Shown here piece by piece: positions 1 through 10,343 of a stretch of 64,000 nucleotides of DNA. This DNA is from Acetoanaerobium pronyense (GTDB taxonomy: Bacteria > Bacillota > Clostridia > Peptostreptococcales > Filifactoraceae), in the NCBI RefSeq assembly GCF_017874355.1, contig NZ_JAGGLI010000010.1, forward strand, positions 22,764 to 86,763, written 5' to 3'. Within the stretch, counting starts at the first letter, position 1, and each line of letters opens with the position of its first letter. The notes under the pieces are model-generated. The model saw only the letters and a program-made list of their open reading frames with translations. It searched no databases and was not told where the DNA came from. A program made the position numbers and the translations under genes.

Positions 1-1
1 A

Positions 2-625
2 TTAAAAGGATTTTGTAACAAAGATGCCATAAAAAAGGTGAGTGTCAATGAAATAATAACAGTTTCAAATGGAAATGGACACCACATAGGGATATGGGAT
101 TTTGGAGTAAAAGAGAATATAGTAAGAGAATTTGCAGCAAGAGGTCATAAAGTTACTAAGCTACCATACGATATTACCGCTAAGGAAGTTGAAAAGTTAG
201 GACTTGATTTACTATTCTTATCAAACGGCCCTGGAGACCCAAAAGACTTATCTAGTGTTATAACCAATATAAAAGGCCTTGTAGGAAAAATTCCTATAGG
301 GGGAATATGCCTAGGTCACCAGCTTCTGGCCCTTACCTTTGATGGAAGTACTGAAAAACTAAAGTATGGACATAGAGGTGGAAACCATCCAGTAAAAGAC
401 ATGGAAGAAAATAAAATATACATTACATCTCAAAATCATGGATACCACGTTGATATAGTACCTAAGGATATGGCTATAACCCACGTAAACCTCAATGATA
501 ATACGGTAGAGGGAATGAGACATAAAAACCTTCCAATATACAGCGTACAGTTTCACCCTGAGGCCTGCCCAGGACCAAAGGAAAACACATATATATTCGA
601 CAAATTCATAGAACTTATAGCGTAG
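2..625 (+). CDS. carA: Carbamoyl-phosphate synthase small subunit, C-terminal part (cut by window edge)
   Basis: The reading frame is open from base 2, so this is the C-terminal part of a longer gene whose start lies outside the window. The visible part is the class I glutamine amidotransferase domain, which releases ammonia from glutamine for the large subunit. The nucleophile cysteine sits in GGICLGHQ and the catalytic His/Glu pair in FHPEACPGP. The family is normally about 350 residues; about 207 are visible. carB follows 9 bases after the stop with its own AGGAGG site, so the two are co-transcribed. The product serves pyrimidine and/or arginine synthesis; the window does not show which. 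No truncation other than the window edge is apparent. Confidence 0.97.
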   Translation, partial: LKGFCNKDAIKKVSVNEIITVSNGNGHHIGIWDFGVKENIVREFAARGHKVTKLPYDITAKEVEKLGLDLLFLSNGPGDPKDLSSVITNIKGLVGKIPIGGICLGHQLLALTFDGSTEKLKYGHRGGNHPVKDMEENKIYITSQNHGYHVDIVPKDMAITHVNLNDNTVEGMRHKNLPIYSVQFHPEACPGPKENTYIFDKFIELIA

Positions 626-634
626 GAGGAAAAT

Positions 635-3600
635 ATGCCGTTAGATAAATCTATAAAAAAAGTGCTTATAATAGGTTCAGGCCCAATAGTAATAGGACAG
701 GCAGCAGAATTTGACTACTCAGGAACCCAGGCCTGCAAAGCCCTTAAGGAAGAGGGTATTGAAGTTGTACTTGCCAATAGTAACCCTGCCACCATAATGA
801 CAGATAGGGAAATGGCTGACAAGGTCTATATAGAGCCCCTTACTCCTGAATTTATAGAGAAGATAATAGCGAAAGAAAGACCAGATTCTCTCCTAGCTGG
901 AATGGGAGGACAGACAGGGCTAAATCTAGCTGTACAGCTTTCGGATAAAGGAATACTTGAAAAATACAACGTAAGAGTTATTGGTACATCAATTGAATCC
1001 ATAAAAAAAGGTGAAGATAGAGATCTTTTTAGAAAAATGATGAATGAAATAAATGAGCCTGTAATCCAAAGTGATATTATAAATACAATGGATGAAGGTA
1101 TAGCTCTTGCAGAAATCATGGGATATCCAATAGTTGTAAGACCGGCTTATACTATGGGTGGAAGCGGTGGAGGAATAGCAGAAAATCAGGACGAATTAAA
1201 GGAAATACTTTCTGTTGGACTAAAGCTTAGCCCAGTGAGCCAGGTACTACTTGAGAAGAGTATAAAAGGCTGGAAGGAAATAGAGTACGAGGTAATGAGG
1301 GACTCTAGCGGCAATAAAATATCTGTATGCAACATGGAAAACTTTGACCCAGTTGGAATTCATACAGGAGACAGTATAGTAGTAGCCCCGAGTCAGACCC
1401 TTTCAGACAAGGAATATCAGATGCTTAGAACATCGGCACTTAACATACTTGAAGCTGTTGGAGTTGAGGGAGGATGTAACGTACAGTTTGCCCTTCATCC
1501 AGATAGCTTTGAATATGCAGTAATAGAGATAAATCCAAGGGTTAGCAGATCATCAGCCCTTGCATCTAAGGCAACTGGTTATCCTATAGCAAAAGTTGCT
1601 GCAAAGATTGCCCTTGGTTACACATTGGATGAAATAGAGAATTCTGTCACAAAGAAGACCTATGCATGCTTTGAGCCTGCCCTTGACTACGTGGTTGTAA
1701 AGATACCAAAGTGGCCATTTGACAAGTTTAAATACGGGAAAAAAGCTCTTGGAACCAAGATGATGGCAACTGGAGAAGTGATGTCCATTGGCTCAAACTT
1801 CGAATCAGCCCTTCTTAAAGGAATAAGATCCCTTGAAATAAAAAAATATAACCTGGTTCATGAAAGTGCATCACTAAAATCCCTTGAAGAGCTCAAGGAA
1901 AGAGTACTTGTGCCAGATGATGAAAGACTATTTGATATTTGCGAGATGCTAAGAAGAGGCTATCTAATAGATAAGATAGCTCAAATTACTGGAGTAGATA
2001 GATTTTTCCTAAATAAACTAAAGGGAATTATTGATTCAGAGGAAAAGCTAAAGACGATGACCCTTGATGACCTTGATAAAGAGACTCTTTTAAAGCTCAA
2101 GAAAAAAGGTTTTGCAGATAGAGGGATAGCTAGTCTTATGGGTATTACTGAAGATCAGTTAAGAGAAAAAAGAATATCCATGAAAATCATGCCAGTATAT
2201 AAGATGGTAGACACCTGTAGTGGTGAGTTTGAAGCCTTATCTCCATATTATTACTCTACATACGACGAATATGATGAAGTCATAGAGTCAGATAAAGAAA
2301 AGGTAATTGTGCTTGGCTCGGGACCAATAAGAATAGGCCAGGGAATCGAATTTGACTACTCATGCGTCCATAGCGTACTCTCACTTAAAAAAATGGGTTA
2401 TGAAACAATAATGATAAACAACAACCCAGAAACTGTAAGTACGGATTTTGACATATCAGATAAGCTTTACTTTGAACCTCTTGCAGAAGAAGACGTAATG
2501 AACATAGTTGAAAAGGAAAAGCCCCTTGGTGTGATACTACAGTTTGGAGGGCAAACAGCTCTCAAGCTTGGGAAATATCTTCAGGAAAAAGGCATAAAAA
2601 TACTTGGAACATCATTTGATAGTATAGATATAGCAGAAGACAGAGACAGATTTGAAGAGCTTTTGGAAAAGCTAAATATTAAAAGACCTGAAGGTAAGGC
2701 AGTGAAAAAGGTTGATGATGGTATAACTGCTGCCAAAGAGCTTGGATATCCTGTACTTGTAAGACCATCATATGTTCTAGGAGGTCAAGGTATGGAGATT
2801 GCATACGAAGAACTATCCCTAAAGAAATACCTTGAAAATGCATTTGAAGAAGATAGTGAAAACACTGTACTTATAGATAAATATCTCCTTGGAAAAGAGC
2901 TTGAGGTTGATGCACTTTGCGATTCCCAGACGGTTCTTATACCAGGTATTATGGAGCATCTTGAAAGAGCTGGAGTTCACTCTGGAGATAGTATTACAGT
3001 ATATCCTTCTCAAAATGTAAGTGAAGAGATTAAAGAAAAAATATACACCTGCACAGAAAAACTTGGACTTGCCCTAAATGTAAAGGGAATGATAAACATA
3101 CAGTTTGTGGAATACGAAAATGAGCTTTATGTAATAGAGGTAAACCCAAGAGCCAGCAGAACAGTGCCATACATCAGCAAGGTTAGCTCAGTTCCTATAG
3201 TAGATGTGGCCACAAAAATCACTATGGGACAAACTCTAAAAGAGATGGGATATGAAGGTGGCGTATATAAAACTGCTGACAAGATAGCTGTAAAGGTACC
3301 TGTATTTTCAACTCAAAAGCTTCCACAGGTTGAGACTAGCTTGGGGCCTGAAATGAAATCAACAGGAGAGGTTCTTGGAGTAGGTTACACCCTTGAAGAA
3401 GCCCTTTATAAAGGATTTATAGGAGCATATAAGGATCCAGGATTTGACACTGGAAAGATATTTATAACCCTAAATGATAAAGACAAGGAAGGTTTTAAAG
3501 AGATGGCTTTATCTCTTAAAAACCTTGGATACAGCTTTATATCAACTGAAAATACAGCCAAGGCTCTAAAAAGCTGGGGAATAGATTCAGAGGTTGTAGA

Positions 3601-3844
3601 GAAACTTTCATCAGGGGATAATAAAATCCTAGATATCATAAAAAATAGAGAAGTGGATTTTATAGTAAATACTGCTACTAAGGGAAATGATAGCTCAAGA
3701 GACGGTTTTAAAATCAGAAGACTAGGGGCAGAGTTCTCTATAGAGGTATTTACATCCCTAGATACTCTTGAAGCAATGCTTTACTACAAAACAAGAAAAG
3801 TTTCAGGAGAAGAGCTTCATGCAATAAACATATTTGAGGACTAA
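635..3844 (+). CDS. carB: Carbamoyl-phosphate synthase large subunit
   Basis: The 1069-residue length is standard for CarB, which makes carbamoyl phosphate from bicarbonate, two ATP and ammonia channelled from CarA. Two homologous halves are visible, each starting with a dinucleotide-like motif ([17 protein letters not shown] near residue 14 and [16 protein letters not shown] near residue 560). Each carries an ATP-grasp fold, with [13 protein letters not shown] in the first half and [11 protein letters not shown] in the second. An oligomerisation region lies between them, and a C-terminal MGS-like allosteric domain covers about the last 130 residues. The start has AGGAGG eight bases upstream. 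A hairpin terminator follows directly, closing the carAB unit. Confidence 0.98.
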   Translation: MPLDKSIKKVLIIGSGPIVIGQAAEFDYSGTQACKALKEEGIEVVLANSNPATIMTDREMADKVYIEPLTPEFIEKIIAKERPDSLLAGMGGQTGLNLAVQLSDKGILEKYNVRVIGTSIESIKKGEDRDLFRKMMNEINEPVIQSDIINTMDEGIALAEIMGYPIVVRPAYTMGGSGGGIAENQDELKEILSVGLKLSPVSQVLLEKSIKGWKEIEYEVMRDSSGNKISVCNMENFDPVGIHTGDSIVVAPSQTLSDKEYQMLRTSALNILEAVGVEGGCNVQFALHPDSFEYAVIEINPRVSRSSALASKATGYPIAKVAAKIALGYTLDEIENSVTKKTYACFEPALDYVVVKIPKWPFDKFKYGKKALGTKMMATGEVMSIGSNFESALLKGIRSLEIKKYNLVHESASLKSLEELKERVLVPDDERLFDICEMLRRGYLIDKIAQITGVDRFFLNKLKGIIDSEEKLKTMTLDDLDKETLLKLKKKGFADRGIASLMGITEDQLREKRISMKIMPVYKMVDTCSGEFEALSPYYYSTYDEYDEVIESDKEKVIVLGSGPIRIGQGIEFDYSCVHSVLSLKKMGYETIMINNNPETVSTDFDISDKLYFEPLAEEDVMNIVEKEKPLGVILQFGGQTALKLGKYLQEKGIKILGTSFDSIDIAEDRDRFEELLEKLNIKRPEGKAVKKVDDGITAAKELGYPVLVRPSYVLGGQGMEIAYEELSLKKYLENAFEEDSENTVLIDKYLLGKELEVDALCDSQTVLIPGIMEHLERAGVHSGDSITVYPSQNVSEEIKEKIYTCTEKLGLALNVKGMINIQFVEYENELYVIEVNPRASRTVPYISKVSSVPIVDVATKITMGQTLKEMGYEGGVYKTADKIAVKVPVFSTQKLPQVETSLGPEMKSTGEVLGVGYTLEEALYKGFIGAYKDPGFDTGKIFITLNDKDKEGFKEMALSLKNLGYSFISTENTAKALKSWGIDSEVVEKLSSGDNKILDIIKNREVDFIVNTATKGNDSSRDGFKIRRLGAEFSIEVFTSLDTLEAMLYYKTRKVSGEELHAINIFED

Positions 3845-3846
3845 AG

Positions 3847-3897
3847 AAAAAGAGATTATAAAGGCTAATCAATTTAGCTAATATAATCTCTTTTTTC
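3847..3897. terminator. Bidirectional terminator between carB and the chemoreceptor gene
   Basis: An inverted repeat of about 14 bases (AAAGAGATTATA with TATAATCTCTTT) encloses a loop of about 20 bases and is flanked by A-rich and T-rich tracts. It can end both carB and the convergent chemoreceptor gene. Confidence 0.85.
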
Positions 3898-3899
3898 TT

Positions 3900-5549
3900 T
3901 TAAAGTGAAAATCTGCTGATATTAGTATCTAGCTCTTGAGATTTTTGGAACAGCTCCTCGGCTAGAGCACTCATCTGCTCCATAGAAGCACTTTGTTCTT
4001 CTGTTGAGGCAGATACCTCTTCAGAGGAGGCCGCATAATCTGAAATTATAGCATTTATTTGATTAAGGTTTCCAATTATATTTTCCTTACTTTCATTTAA
4101 AAGATTTAGACTTTCTTTAACATCCATCAATTTGTTGTTGCTTGTATCAAAACTCAGCTGGACATTTTCTATAGAGCTTTGGACATCCTTTAGGACATCT
4201 TTACCTTTGCTGCTCTCATCCTTGCCTTTTTCTATGGATTCCCTAGACTTTAGTATAGTTTCTTGAGTGTTCACTATAAGTTTAGAAATATCGGAAGCAG
4301 AATCAATAGACTGCTGGGCTAGTTTCCTTATCTCGTCAGCCACTACTGCAAATCCCCTTCCAGCCTCTCCAGCACGTGCTGATTCAATAGCTGCATTTAG
4401 GGCAAGAAGGTTTGTTTGATTAGCTATTGAATTGATTACCCCTACTATTTTTCCGATTTGAGAAGATATGCTGTCCATATCTTTTATTATATGCATTGAT
4501 TCTTCTGTACTTTGTGCTATAGTATCCATTTGAAGCTCCATACTCTTCATACTCTCAAGAACATTAGATACATCTACGCTCATATCTTGGGAGCTGTCCA
4601 TAAGTTCAGATAGGTTATTATCTAATCCATCTACATTCTCTCCAATTGAAGAGGAGTTTTCCATGATATCTTCCATATAATGAACCTGTTTTTCAGAGCC
4701 TTCAGCAAGAGAAGAACTTGCTGATGCTATATGTTCAGATGTTTCTGTGAGCTGAGATGCAGAGTCGCTAATTTGAGAAGAAGTGGTTTTTACCATATTT
4801 GAAATATCCTGAATGCTTCCAACCATATCCCTGATATTATCTCTCATAACCTTGAATCCTGCGGCCATTTTTCCAATCTCATCATTTCCATATTGAGGAA
4901 CATCTATAGACAAATCTCCAGAAGATACATGAGAGCAGACAGTAGAAAGCTCATTGATTGGCTTTGTAATATGTCTTGATATTATAAGTAAAACTACAAA
5001 TGCAATTGCCAGTATAATACTTGTAATAGTAACTGATACTGTAATCAGAGTAGATACAGATTTATATACATTTGCCATAGAAAGACCTATTATAAAAAAT
5101 CTATTAGAGGAATGGTCATAAGGAATAGATACTGTATAGACATTTATATTTTCCACAGCATAATAACTTTCTACTCCTCCAGATTCTCCTGTGGCTATGA
5201 GTGCAGTAAGGTTTGGATCATTCTCTTGAGTATTGGATTTTGATGCATCACTATGATATACTACGTTATTGTCGCTGTCTATTACTGCAGCATATACAAC
5301 GCTATCAGACATAGTAACTCCCGATAGATAATGATTCACTTGGGAATCAGAATAAAAATTCATAAATTTAAGATTGTCGAGAGTGCTTTGAGCAAATGCT
5401 CCTCCATCTTCTTGCATTTGATTAAGTAGATATCCTCTTGCCACATATGTAGTAACACTTGCAATTAATATGTTGGATACTAAAACTATAAGAAGTGGAA
5501 CTAACAGGACTTTGGTCCTTATTTTCATATTCTGTATTCTCAATACCAT
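3900..5549 (-). CDS. Membrane methyl-accepting chemotaxis protein
   Basis: Transmembrane chemoreceptor of 549 residues. A first membrane helix lies at about residues 13-35, an extracytoplasmic sensor at about 36-165, and a second helix at about 168-190. A HAMP linker follows (from about 191, with ITKPINELS), then a long coiled-coil signalling domain whose hairpin tip contains [20 protein letters not shown]. It should pass ligand binding outside the cell to CheA/CheW inside; the ligand cannot be read from the sequence. The sensor is the size of a single Cache-type domain, but that is inference. The ATG lies only one base from its AAGGCGG site. A TTG two codons later (5541-5543) has a more usual 7-base spacing and may be the real start. 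Confidence 0.93.
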   Translation of the reverse strand: MVLRIQNMKIRTKVLLVPLLIVLVSNILIASVTTYVARGYLLNQMQEDGGAFAQSTLDNLKFMNFYSDSQVNHYLSGVTMSDSVVYAAVIDSDNNVVYHSDASKSNTQENDPNLTALIATGESGGVESYYAVENINVYTVSIPYDHSSNRFFIIGLSMANVYKSVSTLITVSVTITSIILAIAFVVLLIISRHITKPINELSTVCSHVSSGDLSIDVPQYGNDEIGKMAAGFKVMRDNIRDMVGSIQDISNMVKTTSSQISDSASQLTETSEHIASASSSLAEGSEKQVHYMEDIMENSSSIGENVDGLDNNLSELMDSSQDMSVDVSNVLESMKSMELQMDTIAQSTEESMHIIKDMDSISSQIGKIVGVINSIANQTNLLALNAAIESARAGEAGRGFAVVADEIRKLAQQSIDSASDISKLIVNTQETILKSRESIEKGKDESSKGKDVLKDVQSSIENVQLSFDTSNNKLMDVKESLNLLNESKENIIGNLNQINAIISDYAASSEEVSASTEEQSASMEQMSALAEELFQKSQELDTNISRFSL

Positions 5550-5929
5550 ACCGCCTTTCTTCTATTTATTTTGAAAATTCAAATGATACTTAATATTATA
5601 CTTCTGTAAAAACAATTTAACAAGGATTTAATATTAAACAAAAAAAATAAATAATATATATAGAAATAATCATAATACACAATATACATATAATCTATAA
5701 CTACAAGAGGATATAATAAAAATAAGGGACTTATTTAATTTTAAAGATAAAAAATTATCACAAAGTAAGAATAAGATTTAAATATTAAGGGTATGGATAA
5801 AGTAATATTTATGAGTCAAAAATATCAAATAAGAAAAAAACTTGGGAGATAAAGCCTATCCATATTTTCTGCATTATCCCGATATATATTCTATGAAAAA
5901 AGAAAATAGAACAGGAGATGAAATAATCT
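5550..5929. other. AT-rich intergenic region with an unexplained dyad leader
   Basis: 380 bases between divergent genes, very AT-rich. I see no ORF with a ribosome site. A dyad (TATGGATA at 5792-5799, TATCCATA at 5857-5864) lies upstream of the HD-domain gene and encloses a GGGAGATAAAGCC segment. It could be a structured 5' leader, but it does not match a riboswitch class I can recognise. Confidence 0.35.
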
Positions 5930-6958
5930 ATGAGAATATCCATAAAAGAACTTCAAAAAGGGATGATAATTAACGCAGACATATTTAGCAAAAAAGGAGC
6001 TCTTCTTTTATATAAAGGATTTAAAGTAGAAAATCCTGAACTTGTATCAATAGTACTAAAAAGAAATGAAATTTCGGAAATTGAAATAAGAGAAGAAGAA
6101 ACCTCAAAAGGCGAGATTGAAATAGTTGAATCAGAAGATCTTAAGGAAAGAATAGAGCATGAAGTAAATCTATTTAAAGAAGAATTCTCAGAGGTTATAG
6201 AAAGCTTAAAGGGTGAAGTCCTTGCATTTAAGGAGAGCAAGGATATATCAAGCATTACTGATTTGGAAAAAGGGGCAGAGATTGCAAAGGAGCATGAAAA
6301 TTCTGTTCTGACTATCTTGCAATTAGTAGAAGAAATAAAAAGAGAAAATAAAGATGAGTATTCTAATATGCTTGAGACCTCCCTTATATCCTATTCTTTA
6401 GGAAAATGGCTTGGTTTTAATGAAAATGAATTAAAAGAAATATGTGAAGCCTCGCTTCTTAGCTCGATACTTGCATATGTAGGCTTCGACAAGGAGCTAA
6501 AGATCAAAGAAATGCTTTCAGGACTTGAAAATATATCAGAGGATGTACTTGAGGGAGCATTATCAAGCCATGAAAGGACAGATGGCTCAGGCTATCCGAA
6601 GGGACTTACAAAGGATGATATTCATCCATATGCAAGAGTCATTGGAGTGGCAGAGGTTTATCAGCTTCTTACAACTGAAAATGAGTTAAGAAAAAAGCTA
6701 TCTGCATTTGAAGCTGTAAAGCTTATGGAAAGAGAATATATAACCAAGCTGGATGTAAAGACTCTTTATGTATTCCTTCACAGAATAGGCTCCAAATTTA
6801 TCGGAAGCTCAGTAAAATTAAGTGATGGAAATTCAGGAGAGATAGTATTTGTTCCTGAAAACGAAGTATCTATGCCGTATATAAAACTAAAGGATGGAAA
6901 AGTGATTAACCTTCAAAGTGATGAGCATAAGGATAAAATAATAATAGAGATTTTTTAG
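5930..6958 (+). CDS. Degenerate HD-GYP-type protein (copy 1)
   Basis: 342 residues, with an N-terminal region of about 130 residues and a C-terminal HD-GYP-like region. The GYP signature is recognisable as SHERTDGSGYPKGL (near residue 213). Most metal ligands expected of a c-di-GMP phosphodiesterase are gone: the helix that should carry HD reads LLSSILAYVG, the first His of the HHE motif is Ser, and the late Asp is Glu (GVAEVYQ). It is therefore probably a catalytically dead binding or regulatory protein. It is a paralogue of the gene at 7899-8981: both begin RISI-E-GMI and end in a similar 60-residue tail. The AGGAG site lies 12 bases before the ATG, which is long. Confidence 0.8.
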   Translation: MRISIKELQKGMIINADIFSKKGALLLYKGFKVENPELVSIVLKRNEISEIEIREEETSKGEIEIVESEDLKERIEHEVNLFKEEFSEVIESLKGEVLAFKESKDISSITDLEKGAEIAKEHENSVLTILQLVEEIKRENKDEYSNMLETSLISYSLGKWLGFNENELKEICEASLLSSILAYVGFDKELKIKEMLSGLENISEDVLEGALSSHERTDGSGYPKGLTKDDIHPYARVIGVAEVYQLLTTENELRKKLSAFEAVKLMEREYITKLDVKTLYVFLHRIGSKFIGSSVKLSDGNSGEIVFVPENEVSMPYIKLKDGKVINLQSDEHKDKIIIEIF

Positions 6959-7032
6959 AGCCCATATTTAATTTGGTGATAAATTAATCTTTCTTTCAAA
7001 AGACAAAGAAAATTTCAAATATATTTTAAAAA

Positions 7033-7078
7033 AATACCTCCATCTTAGACTAAATTAAGAATTTGAGGTGTTTTTTTT
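7033..7078 (+). terminator. Intrinsic terminator
   Basis: An imperfect stem (ATACCTC with GAGGTGT, inner CTTA/TAAG) is followed by a run of eight T. It ends the transcript of the HD-GYP-like gene upstream. Confidence 0.75.
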
Positions 7079-7177
7079 GTAAAAATTAAGGGTTGATTTT
7101 ATGGATTTTTTGCAGACTAAAAGAGCCGGATATGATATATTAAATCAAAAGATAATCTAATGATTGGAGGTATGAAA

Positions 7178-7861
7178 TTGGAAAATCCAATAAAAGATAA
7201 AAAATTCATCCCAGTTATAGAATCAAAGCTACGTAAAAGGATAGTAGAGGTTCCTAAGGAGATATACGAAGCCAGTGGGATTAATATATTTGGAAAAAGA
7301 ATCAAATCTCTTATATTTTCAACAGATGTGGCAATAATAAAAAATTCCAATGCTGATGGTGTTATAGCGGTATATCCATTTACCCCTCAGCTATCTATAA
7401 CTCACGCAATAATAGACGTTTCTCCAAGCCCTGTGTTTGCAGGTGTTGGTGGAGGGATTACTACGGGACAGAGGTCTATAGATATAGCTCTACATGCAGA
7501 GCTAAATGGAGCCTTTGGAATAGTTCTTAATGCACCTACACCAAATGCACTTATAATGGAGATGAAAAAAAGGATAGATATTCCTATAGTAATTACAGTG
7601 GTTTCTGAAAAGGAAAATATAGAAGGGAGAATAAAGGCAGGAGTTTCTATATTTAACGTTTCGGGAGGAGCAAAGACTGCTCAAATTGTAAGAAATATCA
7701 GAGAAAGATTTCCTGAAGTACCAATAATAGCTACAGGTGGGCCTACAGTAGATAGTATCAGAGATACAATAAAAGCAGGAGCTAACGCAATAACCTATAC
7801 TCCTCCAACAAGTGGAGAGCTATTTTCAGACATCATGGATAATTACAGAGAGACACTTTAA
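7178..7861 (+). CDS. TIM-barrel hydrolase-like protein
   Basis: About 227 residues with the alternating strand/helix pattern of a (beta/alpha)8 barrel. It has a glycine-rich phosphate-binding-like loop near the end (IIATGGPTVDSI, then AGANAITYTPPT). FAGVGGGITTGQRS near the middle is conserved in small proteins of Firmicutes annotated as hydrolases; I know no proven substrate. A TTG start at 7178 is chosen because GGAGG lies 7 bases upstream. The in-frame ATG codons at 7160 and 7172 lie before or directly against that site. It is flanked by the two HD-GYP-like paralogues, and the downstream one begins 37 bases after the stop, so those two are probably co-transcribed. Confidence 0.75.
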   Translation: MENPIKDKKFIPVIESKLRKRIVEVPKEIYEASGINIFGKRIKSLIFSTDVAIIKNSNADGVIAVYPFTPQLSITHAIIDVSPSPVFAGVGGGITTGQRSIDIALHAELNGAFGIVLNAPTPNALIMEMKKRIDIPIVITVVSEKENIEGRIKAGVSIFNVSGGAKTAQIVRNIRERFPEVPIIATGGPTVDSIRDTIKAGANAITYTPPTSGELFSDIMDNYRETL

Positions 7862-7898
7862 TCAGAAAGAAAAATTTTAAGTGAAAGGAAGATTATTG

Positions 7899-8981
7899 TT
7901 GAGGATATCTATTGATGAAATAGTTGCAGGCATGATTGTAGATGAGGATATATATAGTGATCAGGGTAATATGATAGTTGGAAGAGGTTTTTCAATATCA
8001 AATGTTATCATTTTCAAAAATCTTATGAAAAAACAGGGTATCGATAAGGTTAAAATACTTTATCTTCAAGAGCCAACAGTAGTAAAAGCAGATGAACCCA
8101 AAGCGAAGGCAAGCCCGATAGACAAGGTTATAGAAAAAGAGATTGATGATTTTAAAAAAGAATTTGAATCAGCAGTCAATAAAATTCAGGACCAGATATT
8201 CAGTGAATCATCAGATACTCAGACTCTAAGAGCTATACTTGATGAGACCTTGAATCTCAAAAAGGGAAGACATATAAATGTTTTTCAGCTTATGCAAAAG
8301 GTTAAAAATCAAGAAAATGAAACTTTTGCCCATTGCTACAGTGTATCTTTATCAGCCTATGCTATTGGAAAATGGATTGGTCTTGATGATGAAACACTTA
8401 CAGACCTTACAATAAGTGCAATACTTTCAGATATAGGTAAAGCATCAGTCCCTCAGTCTATAATAATGAAAAAAGGAAAGCTTTCTGAGGATGAGTATAT
8501 ACAAACAAAGAAGCATGTGTTTCATTCTCTTGATATGCTAAGTTCCTACGACCTTGAAGATACAATAAAAGACGGAATTCTTTACCATCATGAAAGGATA
8601 GATGGTTCAGGATATCCAAATGGACTTAAAGGAGATGAAATTCCTCTTTTTTCTAAAATTATAGCTATAGCAGATGTTTTTGTAGCTCTTACATCAGCCA
8701 GACCATATAGGGAAAAGCTGACACCCTTTGATGCTATAATAATAATGGAAAGAGAATTTATGGACAAGCTGGATATAAGGATTCTTACTGAATTTTTCAA
8801 AAGAGTAGGAAACAGCTATATAGGAAATCCAGTAAGACTTACAGACGAAAGGGAAGGAGAGATAATATTTATGACCAGCAAGAATCTCTCTAAGCCAGTG
8901 ATTAAGCTATTTGATACAGACGATATTATTGATTTAAGTGCAGCTCAATATAAGGATCTGTCTATAAAAGAATTTATATAG
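7899..8981 (+). CDS. HD-GYP-type protein with altered HD motif (copy 2)
   Basis: About 361 residues. An N-terminal domain is followed by an HD-GYP domain with HHERIDGSGYPNGL (near residue 228), then IADVFVALTS and a C-terminal extension shared with the paralogue upstream. HD-GYP enzymes hydrolyse c-di-GMP using a bi- or trinuclear metal centre. Here the helix His (FAHCYSVS), the HH of HHE and the late Asp are kept. The HD pair itself reads SD (AILSDIGK), so activity is uncertain. The TTG at 7899 is preferred because GGAAG lies 7 bases upstream and the resulting N-terminus aligns with copy 1. In-frame GTG (7881) and TTG (7896) codons upstream are less well placed. Confidence 0.85.
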   Translation: MRISIDEIVAGMIVDEDIYSDQGNMIVGRGFSISNVIIFKNLMKKQGIDKVKILYLQEPTVVKADEPKAKASPIDKVIEKEIDDFKKEFESAVNKIQDQIFSESSDTQTLRAILDETLNLKKGRHINVFQLMQKVKNQENETFAHCYSVSLSAYAIGKWIGLDDETLTDLTISAILSDIGKASVPQSIIMKKGKLSEDEYIQTKKHVFHSLDMLSSYDLEDTIKDGILYHHERIDGSGYPNGLKGDEIPLFSKIIAIADVFVALTSARPYREKLTPFDAIIIMEREFMDKLDIRILTEFFKRVGNSYIGNPVRLTDEREGEIIFMTSKNLSKPVIKLFDTDDIIDLSAAQYKDLSIKEFI

Positions 8982-9039
8982 CTTCAAAAATATTTTATAG
9001 TAAATGTTTGATTGGAATCAGATTTAATAGACTGTAAGC

Positions 9040-9080
9040 AAAAAGCCTCTACCTAATAAAAAGGTAAAGGCTTTGATTTT
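9040..9080. terminator. Bidirectional terminator between HD-GYP gene and rpsD
   Basis: A 13-base inverted repeat (AAAGCCTCTACCT with AGGTAAAGGCTTT, one mismatch) has a short A-rich loop and flanking A and T runs. It is placed to end both convergent genes. Confidence 0.85.
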
Positions 9081-9657
9081 ATCTTGAGTAAAACTCTATG
9101 ATGTAAGAATCTATGACTTCTATAGGAATTTCATCTCTAAGTGGAAGCTTTATAAGACTTCCAGAGAAATTGTTTTTATCCTTTTCTAAGTAGCTTACTC
9201 CTAAAAGAGACTCCTCAAAATTAGATTTGAACATTTCATTTGATCTTGATTTTTCCCTCAAAGAAATAGTATCCCCTATATTTATTTTATATGAAGGTCT
9301 ATCTACTTTTTTACCGTTTACTAGTATATGACCATGTACTACCATCTGTCTTGCCTGTCTTAAAGTGGCTGCAAAGCCAAGTCTGTAAGCAATATTATCC
9401 AGTCTGAGCTCTAGTCTTTGTACTAGCTTTTCCCCAGGATTTTCTCTAGACTTTAGTGCATCTTTTACATAGATTTTAAACTGCTTTTCTAAGACTCCGT
9501 AATAAGCCTTAAGTTTTTGCTTTTCCCTAAGCTGTTTTCCATACTCAGAAATCTTCCCATGACTTTTTGGGCCTCTTTTCAAAGCTTTAGGGTGATCAAA
9601 TACATTAACTCCGAGGGATCTAACAATTTTAAACCTCGGTCCCATTGGTCTTGCCAA
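9079..9657 (-). CDS. rpsD: 30S ribosomal protein S4
   Basis: Primary rRNA-binding protein of the small subunit body. The product begins ARPMGPRFKIVRSLG and carries an S4 RNA-binding fold at about residues 90-150 (LDNIAYRLGFAATLRQAR, then VNGKKVDRPSY). The N-terminus has no cysteines, so this is the zinc-free form. The TTG start at 9655-9657 has GAGGAGG 8 bases upstream and gives the canonical N-terminus and 192-residue length. An in-frame ATG 30 bases upstream would add a non-family extension. It stands alone rather than in the alpha operon, as in other Firmicutes, where S4 represses its own mRNA; no leader structure was established here. Confidence 0.97.
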   Translation of the reverse strand: MARPMGPRFKIVRSLGVNVFDHPKALKRGPKSHGKISEYGKQLREKQKLKAYYGVLEKQFKIYVKDALKSRENPGEKLVQRLELRLDNIAYRLGFAATLRQARQMVVHGHILVNGKKVDRPSYKINIGDTISLREKSRSNEMFKSNFEESLLGVSYLEKDKNNFSGSLIKLPLRDEIPIEVIDSYIIEFYSR

Positions 9658-9780
9658 TATAACTTCCTCCTCAAAAATACTAAACATAATAAATTACGTC
9701 CAGCAGCCAATAAATATTATACAATAAAATTCCAACTTAGTAAATGATATTTCCTATCAAATGAAAAATCTCTCTTAGAA

Positions 9781-9808
9781 TTGTAACTTTTATTATAAAT
9801 GTTATAAT
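9781..9808 (+). promoter_or_regulatory. Sigma-A-type promoter for the gene at 9840
   Basis: TTGTAA at 9781-9786, a 16-base spacer, then TATAAT at 9803-9808. It lies 31 bases before the GTG start, and GGAGGG lies in between. Confidence 0.6.
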
Positions 9809-9839
9809 TAAGTTAAATAAGATTAGCGGAGGGATTTTA

Positions 9840-10238
9840 GTGTATCAATTATTAGGAGATCAGGTTTTTGACAGTGAAGAAATAGGAAAACTAATAGAAG
9901 ATAGTACAGTGTTTAAACTAAGAGAAGATATGAGTAAAAGAACCAAAAGAGAAGATGCTTTGGCATACAAGCTGAGCATAGGAGTTAAAGAACTAAACCC
10001 TGATTCCAAGGATTTTTATAATGACGAAAATGAAATAGATGAGTTTATGACACTTGCAGATGAGCTTGCCAAGGCTGAGCTTGAAAAGGTAAATCTGGAG
10101 TTTACTATAAAAAGTCACTATGCCTATTCCTATGATGAGGTTGAAAATGAAGTGCTAATCATTGTGGCTATAATGCATGTCCAAAATGGAAGAAGAAAGA
10201 TACAGGACGTTTTAAAAAGGCTGATGAGTCAGGTTTAG
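9840..10238 (+). CDS. Uncharacterised 132-residue protein
   Basis: I do not recognise the family. The product is soluble, acidic and charged, with no signal peptide, membrane segment or cysteine pair. The C-terminal half has an alternating pattern (YSYDEVENEVLIIVAIMH) that looks like a beta-rich small fold ending in a basic helix. The GTG start is supported by GGAGGG 6 bases upstream and a well-placed promoter. A terminator follows, so it appears monocistronic. The strong signals suggest a real, expressed gene. Confidence 0.75.
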   Translation: MYQLLGDQVFDSEEIGKLIEDSTVFKLREDMSKRTKREDALAYKLSIGVKELNPDSKDFYNDENEIDEFMTLADELAKAELEKVNLEFTIKSHYAYSYDEVENEVLIIVAIMHVQNGRRKIQDVLKRLMSQV

Positions 10239-10280
10239 AAAAAATCCATCATATGCGATTATAATTATAGAAAAACGGGT

Positions 10281-10316
10281 AAAAACTTTTACTAAAGCAT
10301 AGTAGAAGTTTTTTCT
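10281..10316 (+). terminator. Intrinsic terminator
   Basis: The stem AAAAACTTTTACTA pairs with TAGTAGAAGTTTTT (one mismatch) around a 5-base loop and is followed by T-rich sequence. It separates the small unknown gene from the glycosyltransferase operon. Confidence 0.8.
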
Positions 10317-10343
10317 TTTTTTGTACTGAAAGGAGTGATGGTT

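Noticed and set aside
826..1119. Minus-strand open frame inside carB
   Set aside because: Antisense shadow of carB with no ribosome site and Ser/Ile-rich nonsense composition; similar antisense frames throughout the window were dropped for the same reason.
5820..5885. Possible c-di-GMP-I (GEMM) riboswitch before the first HD-GYP-like gene
   Set aside because: AAAGCC is present, but the GCAAACC and GGGACGCAAAGC conserved segments are not.
9688..9780. S4 autoregulatory leader of rpsD
   Set aside because: The region before rpsD is short and AT-rich; I could not draw a convincing conserved pseudoknot.
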